Shown one piece after another: positions 60,924 through 64,000 of a stretch of DNA of 64,000 nt. How positions within the stretch are numbered: position 1 is the stretch's first letter; the number at the start of each line of letters is the position of its first letter. The stretch comes from Hymenobacter crusticola (lineage in GTDB: Bacteria; Bacteroidota; Bacteroidia; Cytophagales; Hymenobacteraceae): assembly GCF_002154225.1 (NCBI RefSeq), contig NZ_MTSE01000003.1, positions 1 to 64,000 on the forward strand. The letters are read 5' to 3'. Under the pieces are notes generated by a model that saw nothing but the letters and a program-made list of their open reading frames with translations, was not told the origin of the DNA and made no database searches. The translations under genes and the position numbers were made by a program.

Positions 60924-63077
60924 TTACCAGTTCCGGCCGTAGCGGTAGTTGTGAATATACTTGTAATAAAGCTTCTGCAGCGTCAGCGTGGGCGTAGCTT
61001 TGATCATGCCGAACCAGTTCTGATTGTGCACAAACAAGTCGCGCTTGCCAGCTGCTCCCTCAAAGTTGCAGGGGATGAAACGGTCTACGGAGCCTAGGTT
61101 CCACTCGCCGACCCAATCTTCCTTCCAGGCGCAGGCTAGGTTGGCGCCGTCCGAAATCATGGTGCCGAGGTACTCCTTGCCCCAGTCGGTGGCGTTGTAC
61201 ACGAACAGATCCGCTTTGTTGTCGCCGCTGATTTCGGCTACGTAGTGCTGATCGTTTTTGCGCATCTGCCAACCCGGCGCGTTGCCGTCGTAGCGCCGCG
61301 TCATCGAAACGGCCGCACCGTTGGAGGCCATCATGGCGAGGTACGCTATGCTCCAGTTTTCCCCGTTGAACACGTACAGGTCCGTTTTGCCGTCGCCGTT
61401 GAAGTCGCCGGGGTAAAACTTGTCGCCCTTGGTCATGTTCCAGCCGGCTAGGTTGGCGTCGTAGCGCTTCACCATCGTGTAGGCGTTGCCGGTGCTGCGG
61501 TGCATGGCCAGGTACGGAATCGACCAGTTATCGCCGTTGAACACGTAGAGGTCCTGCTTGCCGTCGCCGTCGAAGTCGCCTACGTAGAACTTGTCGCCGG
61601 CTGTCATTTGCCAGCCAGCAAAGTTACCGTCGTAGCGCCGCACGAGGCTGAAGCCCGTGCCCGAGCATTGCAGCATCCCTAGGTAGGGCATGCTCCAGTT
61701 GGTGCCGTTGAACACGATGAGGTCTTTTTTGCCGTCGCCGTTGAAGTCGGCCACGAAGAACTGGTCGTCTTTCTTGAAGTCCCAGTTCGGCATCGTGTTG
61801 TCGTAGCGGGCAATCAGTTTGAGGCCGTTTTTGCCGTCATCGGCCAGCAGACCTAGGTATTCCATACCCCAGTCGGAGCCGTTGAACACCGCTACCTCGT
61901 CTTTGCCGTCGCCGTTGAAGTCGCCGATGTAGAAGCGGTCATTAGGCTTGAATTGCCACGAGCCCGGCACTCGTTCCACAGCGCTGAACACCACGTCGAG
62001 CTGCGCGCCGTTGGAGCGGCAGATCATGATGGAGTTGCCGTTGTGCATGAGCAGGTCGCTCTTGCCATCCCCGTTGAAGTCGCCGGCGTAGCACTTCAGG
62101 AAGGTGCGCCCGGTGTAGGGGTGCATCTTGTTTTTGAGGGTGGTGTAGCAAATCGGGCAGAACTCGGGCGAGTTGCCGTTCATGCGGCAATTGATAACGG
62201 GCCGGTACATGCCCCGGCCATTGGCGCCACCACCCTCAAACAAGCCTACGTCCTGCGAGTCGCTCCAGCCGGCGGGTTTTGCGCCGGCCGTGTAGCCGGA
62301 GCACTGGCCCGTGCCGGTCGGGATAGGAGTGCTAGGGTTGACGAAATTGCGCCATTTCAGCGTGTTTCGGTTCGTGTTGATGGTCACGTTGACGGCGCCT
62401 GGCTCACCTCCCGAGTACACGTTGCTGGTGCAATACTCGTCGGCTAGGCCGCCTGTGCCGTGGCCAAACTCGTGGGCCAGCACTTCCCAGCCGATACCCA
62501 GCGGCACCACCTGAAAGCCCCCACCCCCGCAGCCGCCGTAACGCGGGTCATTCAGGAGAATGACGACCAAATCGTAGTCGGGCACCCACTTGTTGAGCGC
62601 TGCCTGCACCAGCGCCGCGGTGTCGGCCGTGCCTTCCAGCCAGCAGTGGGCCCACGAGCCGCTGAAGATGTACTTCAGGGCGGTGTCCTTCATGGTCGTG
62701 CTGACGATAGTGTCGTCCTTGGGGTTGTCGTGGGTGCCGTGCTCATCGTACACGCGGGTGCTAACCCCCGAAGCATTGGAAATCAGGTTCACCCGGAAGA
62801 TGTTAAACGCCTGATTGTCTTCGTAGAAGTAGTCGTGCCCAAACACGCCATCGATCAGGAGCTGTTGCACTTTCAGGTTGTAGGCATCCTGGTCGGCGGC
62901 GGCAAAACCGTCGCCTAGCACGGCAATATTCAGCTTGGAGCCCACCGGTCCGGCGCTGAGAATTTGGGTCACACTATCCGTCACGGGCGCGGCGCCCGGC
63001 ATCGGCCCCGGCCGGTCAACGTGCAGCGCCGTATCTACCGCGCCTTGGTCGAGAACTTTGGATTTATGGTCTGGCAT
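60924..63077 (-). CDS. M64-type metalloprotease with seven FG-GAP/VCBS repeats
   Basis: A 717-residue protein. Residues 45-325 are an IgA-peptidase-like M64 catalytic domain with HEFGH at 202-206, followed by GTGGLADEY as the third-ligand region. Residues 328-717 hold seven repeats of about 54 residues with calcium-loop motifs such as DFNGDGKTDLYVFNG; the last two are degenerate (EISGDNKADLF, NFEGAAGKRDLF). Such repeats usually fold as a beta-propeller outside the cell, yet the N-terminus (MPDHKSKVLDQGAVD) is hydrophilic with no signal peptide. It shares a strand with the astacin upstream and the unknown protein downstream. Confidence 0.85.
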   Translation of the reverse strand: MPDHKSKVLDQGAVDTALHVDRPGPMPGAAPVTDSVTQILSAGPVGSKLNIAVLGDGFAAADQDAYNLKVQQLLIDGVFGHDYFYEDNQAFNIFRVNLISNASGVSTRVYDEHGTHDNPKDDTIVSTTMKDTALKYIFSGSWAHCWLEGTADTAALVQAALNKWVPDYDLVVILLNDPRYGGCGGGGFQVVPLGIGWEVLAHEFGHGTGGLADEYCTSNVYSGGEPGAVNVTINTNRNTLKWRNFVNPSTPIPTGTGQCSGYTAGAKPAGWSDSQDVGLFEGGGANGRGMYRPVINCRMNGNSPEFCPICYTTLKNKMHPYTGRTFLKCYAGDFNGDGKSDLLMHNGNSIMICRSNGAQLDVVFSAVERVPGSWQFKPNDRFYIGDFNGDGKDEVAVFNGSDWGMEYLGLLADDGKNGLKLIARYDNTMPNWDFKKDDQFFVADFNGDGKKDLIVFNGTNWSMPYLGMLQCSGTGFSLVRRYDGNFAGWQMTAGDKFYVGDFDGDGKQDLYVFNGDNWSIPYLAMHRSTGNAYTMVKRYDANLAGWNMTKGDKFYPGDFNGDGKTDLYVFNGENWSIAYLAMMASNGAAVSMTRRYDGNAPGWQMRKNDQHYVAEISGDNKADLFVYNATDWGKEYLGTMISDGANLACAWKEDWVGEWNLGSVDRFIPCNFEGAAGKRDLFVHNQNWFGMIKATPTLTLQKLYYKYIHNYRYGRNW
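61045..62110 (-). repeat. Tandem FG-GAP-coding repeats
   Basis: About seven units of roughly 155-170 bp inside the M64 gene, each with a near-copy of a GCCGTCGCCGTTGAAGTCGCC block (plus strand). Identity is high in units around 61380-62080 and low toward 61045. Confidence 0.8.
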
Positions 63078-63161
63078 CGTGATGATTGATTAAAGATAGG
63101 CTGGTAACGATGAGCGGTTTAGGCAGCGAAAGCTAGGTTGGCCTAGGCACAACGACGGCAC

Positions 63162-64000
63162 TTATACCCCCGCGGCCACGCCGTTTGAACTGGCGCTGTA
63201 GGTATCAAGATCCTCGCCCATGGCGCTGGGGGCTGCCTCGGCAACCAGGGTAGCTTGCGCCTCTTCCAGCACGGCTTCGTCGGTTACATCTTCCTCGGGG
63301 GCCCAGTCATTCACACTTGCCGATTGCGCTGCTTGGGAGGAAGCAGCCGTCTGGGAACCAGCTTTGGGGTAAATCTTGGCAGCGAAGGCGTAATCCAACA
63401 GGTTGATATCCACGCCTCCTATGATGGGCTTGCCGTCTTTGGTAATGGAGCCGGGCAGCTGGTAGCACATAATGGACGTCTGATCGGCGGCCGTACCGGC
63501 GATTTCGGAGGCTTTCAGCGGCGTCAGTACTTGGGCATCAACGGTGGCTTTGTTCCAACCCTGCGTTTTCAGGAAGTAGGCGTACGCCTTTTGTGGGTCG
63601 ATGCGCGTAATCAGTTCCTGCCGCATGTGTTCGTGCGGGAAGCCCAGCGTGTGGCCGGTTTCGTGGCGCACCACACGCCGGTATTCCGATTCAGGCGTGC
63701 TCATGCTGAAGCCTTGCAGGTTCATCGTGGGCTTGTTTTTCGGAATCAGCAGCACATCGGTACCTAGGTACGACCAGTAGCCGCTGCCCGCCCGCGAAAT
63801 CCGAATCTGGCCAATGCTGGTCGTTTCACGGAAGGAAATGCCGCACGAGGTGCTCCAGGCATTCATATGTCGTACAATGCGCGCCCGCAGATCAGCTGGC
63901 GTGGCTTCCATGAAACTGACCGACAGTACGCGCACCGACGGCCCCCAGTACTTGGTGGTGAGCAGCGTCAGAAACTGCGGGTCCAATACCGCCGCCGCTG
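63162..64000 (-). CDS. Astacin-like (M12A) metalloprotease, 5' end outside window
   Basis: The frame is open past the right edge, so the N-terminus is missing; 278 residues are visible. The astacin zinc motif HETGHTLGFPHEHMR (HExxHxxGxxHxxxR) is complete and the Met-turn SIMCY follows. The last 75 residues are Ala-, Glu- and Ser-rich and acidic, beyond the usual catalytic domain. Whether a signal peptide exists cannot be seen. It stands 84 bp upstream of the M64 gene on the same strand, so the two probably form one transcript. Confidence 0.85.
   Translation of the reverse strand, partial: AAAVLDPQFLTLLTTKYWGPSVRVLSVSFMEATPADLRARIVRHMNAWSTSCGISFRETTSIGQIRISRAGSGYWSYLGTDVLLIPKNKPTMNLQGFSMSTPESEYRRVVRHETGHTLGFPHEHMRQELITRIDPQKAYAYFLKTQGWNKATVDAQVLTPLKASEIAGTAADQTSIMCYQLPGSITKDGKPIIGGVDINLLDYAFAAKIYPKAGSQTAASSQAAQSASVNDWAPEEDVTDEAVLEEAQATLVAEAAPSAMGEDLDTYSASSNGVAAGV

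Larger units (their letters stand above)
14051..63769. repeat. Dispersed octamer palindrome ACCTAGGT (25 copies)
   Basis: Copies start at 14051, 16003, 18756, 22084, 22687, 23638, 23887, 26580, 29133, 32795, 35030, 37412, 44462, 44732, 46572, 47536, 48983, 52896, 53376, 54105, 54411, 57715, 60110, 61851 and 63762 (read by eye, small errors possible). About one is expected by chance. Copies are both coding and intergenic. Confidence 0.85.

Noticed and set aside
61045..62110. Noncoding tandem repeat
   Set aside because: It is an in-frame array of FG-GAP repeats within the M64 protease gene.

Overview
The window looks like chromosome of a Bacteroidota bacterium of the Cytophagales, most like Hymenobacter or a close relative (inference from gene content). 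Signs of this are the Bacteroidota-type promoter boxes (TAnnTTTG) ahead of several genes, the near absence of Shine-Dalgarno sites, families largely confined to this phylum (DUF4290, DUF3109), the pdxA/DUF177/rpmF/plsX/fabH/efp/accB/accC cluster, many lipoproteins, and GC near the mid-50s percent. No tRNA, rRNA, CRISPR array, insertion sequence or prophage was seen.

Layout. 1-7.3 kb: a chemotaxis-type operon (poly-HAMP MCP cut by the window edge, CheW, CheY, CheB with a degenerate receiver, a short CheA, CheC), with no CheR in view. 7.4-13.6 kb: a ureohydrolase, a small membrane protein, then on the minus strand DUF4290-murA and a PcrA/UvrD helicase; MurA has Asp where most enzymes have the catalytic Cys. 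14-22 kb: DUF3109, then the minus-strand lipid/ribosome/EF-P cluster with a lone HigA-like regulator inserted between pdxA and DUF177. 22-27 kb: leucyl aminopeptidase, rsmA, a 2-hydroxyacid dehydrogenase, greA with a terminator-like leader hairpin, and a HIT protein fused to a NuiA-type nuclease-inhibitor domain. 27-39 kb: secreted or lipid-anchored hydrolases (M28, NucA-like nuclease, M48, GH2, DUF885), a thioredoxin-fold protein, YdcF and an aldehyde dehydrogenase.

40-46 kb: an ECF sigma/anti-sigma pair, a stand-alone H-NOX haem sensor, and an arsenosugar gene set (AhpD-like protein, ArsS, TIGR04282-type glycosyltransferase) without ArsM. 46-52 kb: peroxiredoxin, LacI and AraC regulators, an internally duplicated unknown protein, an SDR and an alpha/beta hydrolase. 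52-57 kb: envelope polysaccharide genes (GT2, Wzx flippase, GT39-like). 57-64 kb: small unknown proteins (one ending in six His), an APC permease, and a minus-strand set of two metalloproteases (M64 with FG-GAP repeats; astacin cut by the window edge) plus an unknown protein, none with a visible signal peptide.

Three observations stand out. First, the octamer ACCTAGGT occurs about 25 times against roughly one expected, all after base 14,050. Second, a HIT-NuiA fusion lies about 2.5 kb from a NucA-type nuclease lipoprotein, a possible nuclease/inhibitor pair. Third, many gene ends carry unusually long perfect palindromic terminators, and several gaps carry a second type of long inverted repeat built from repeated short units.
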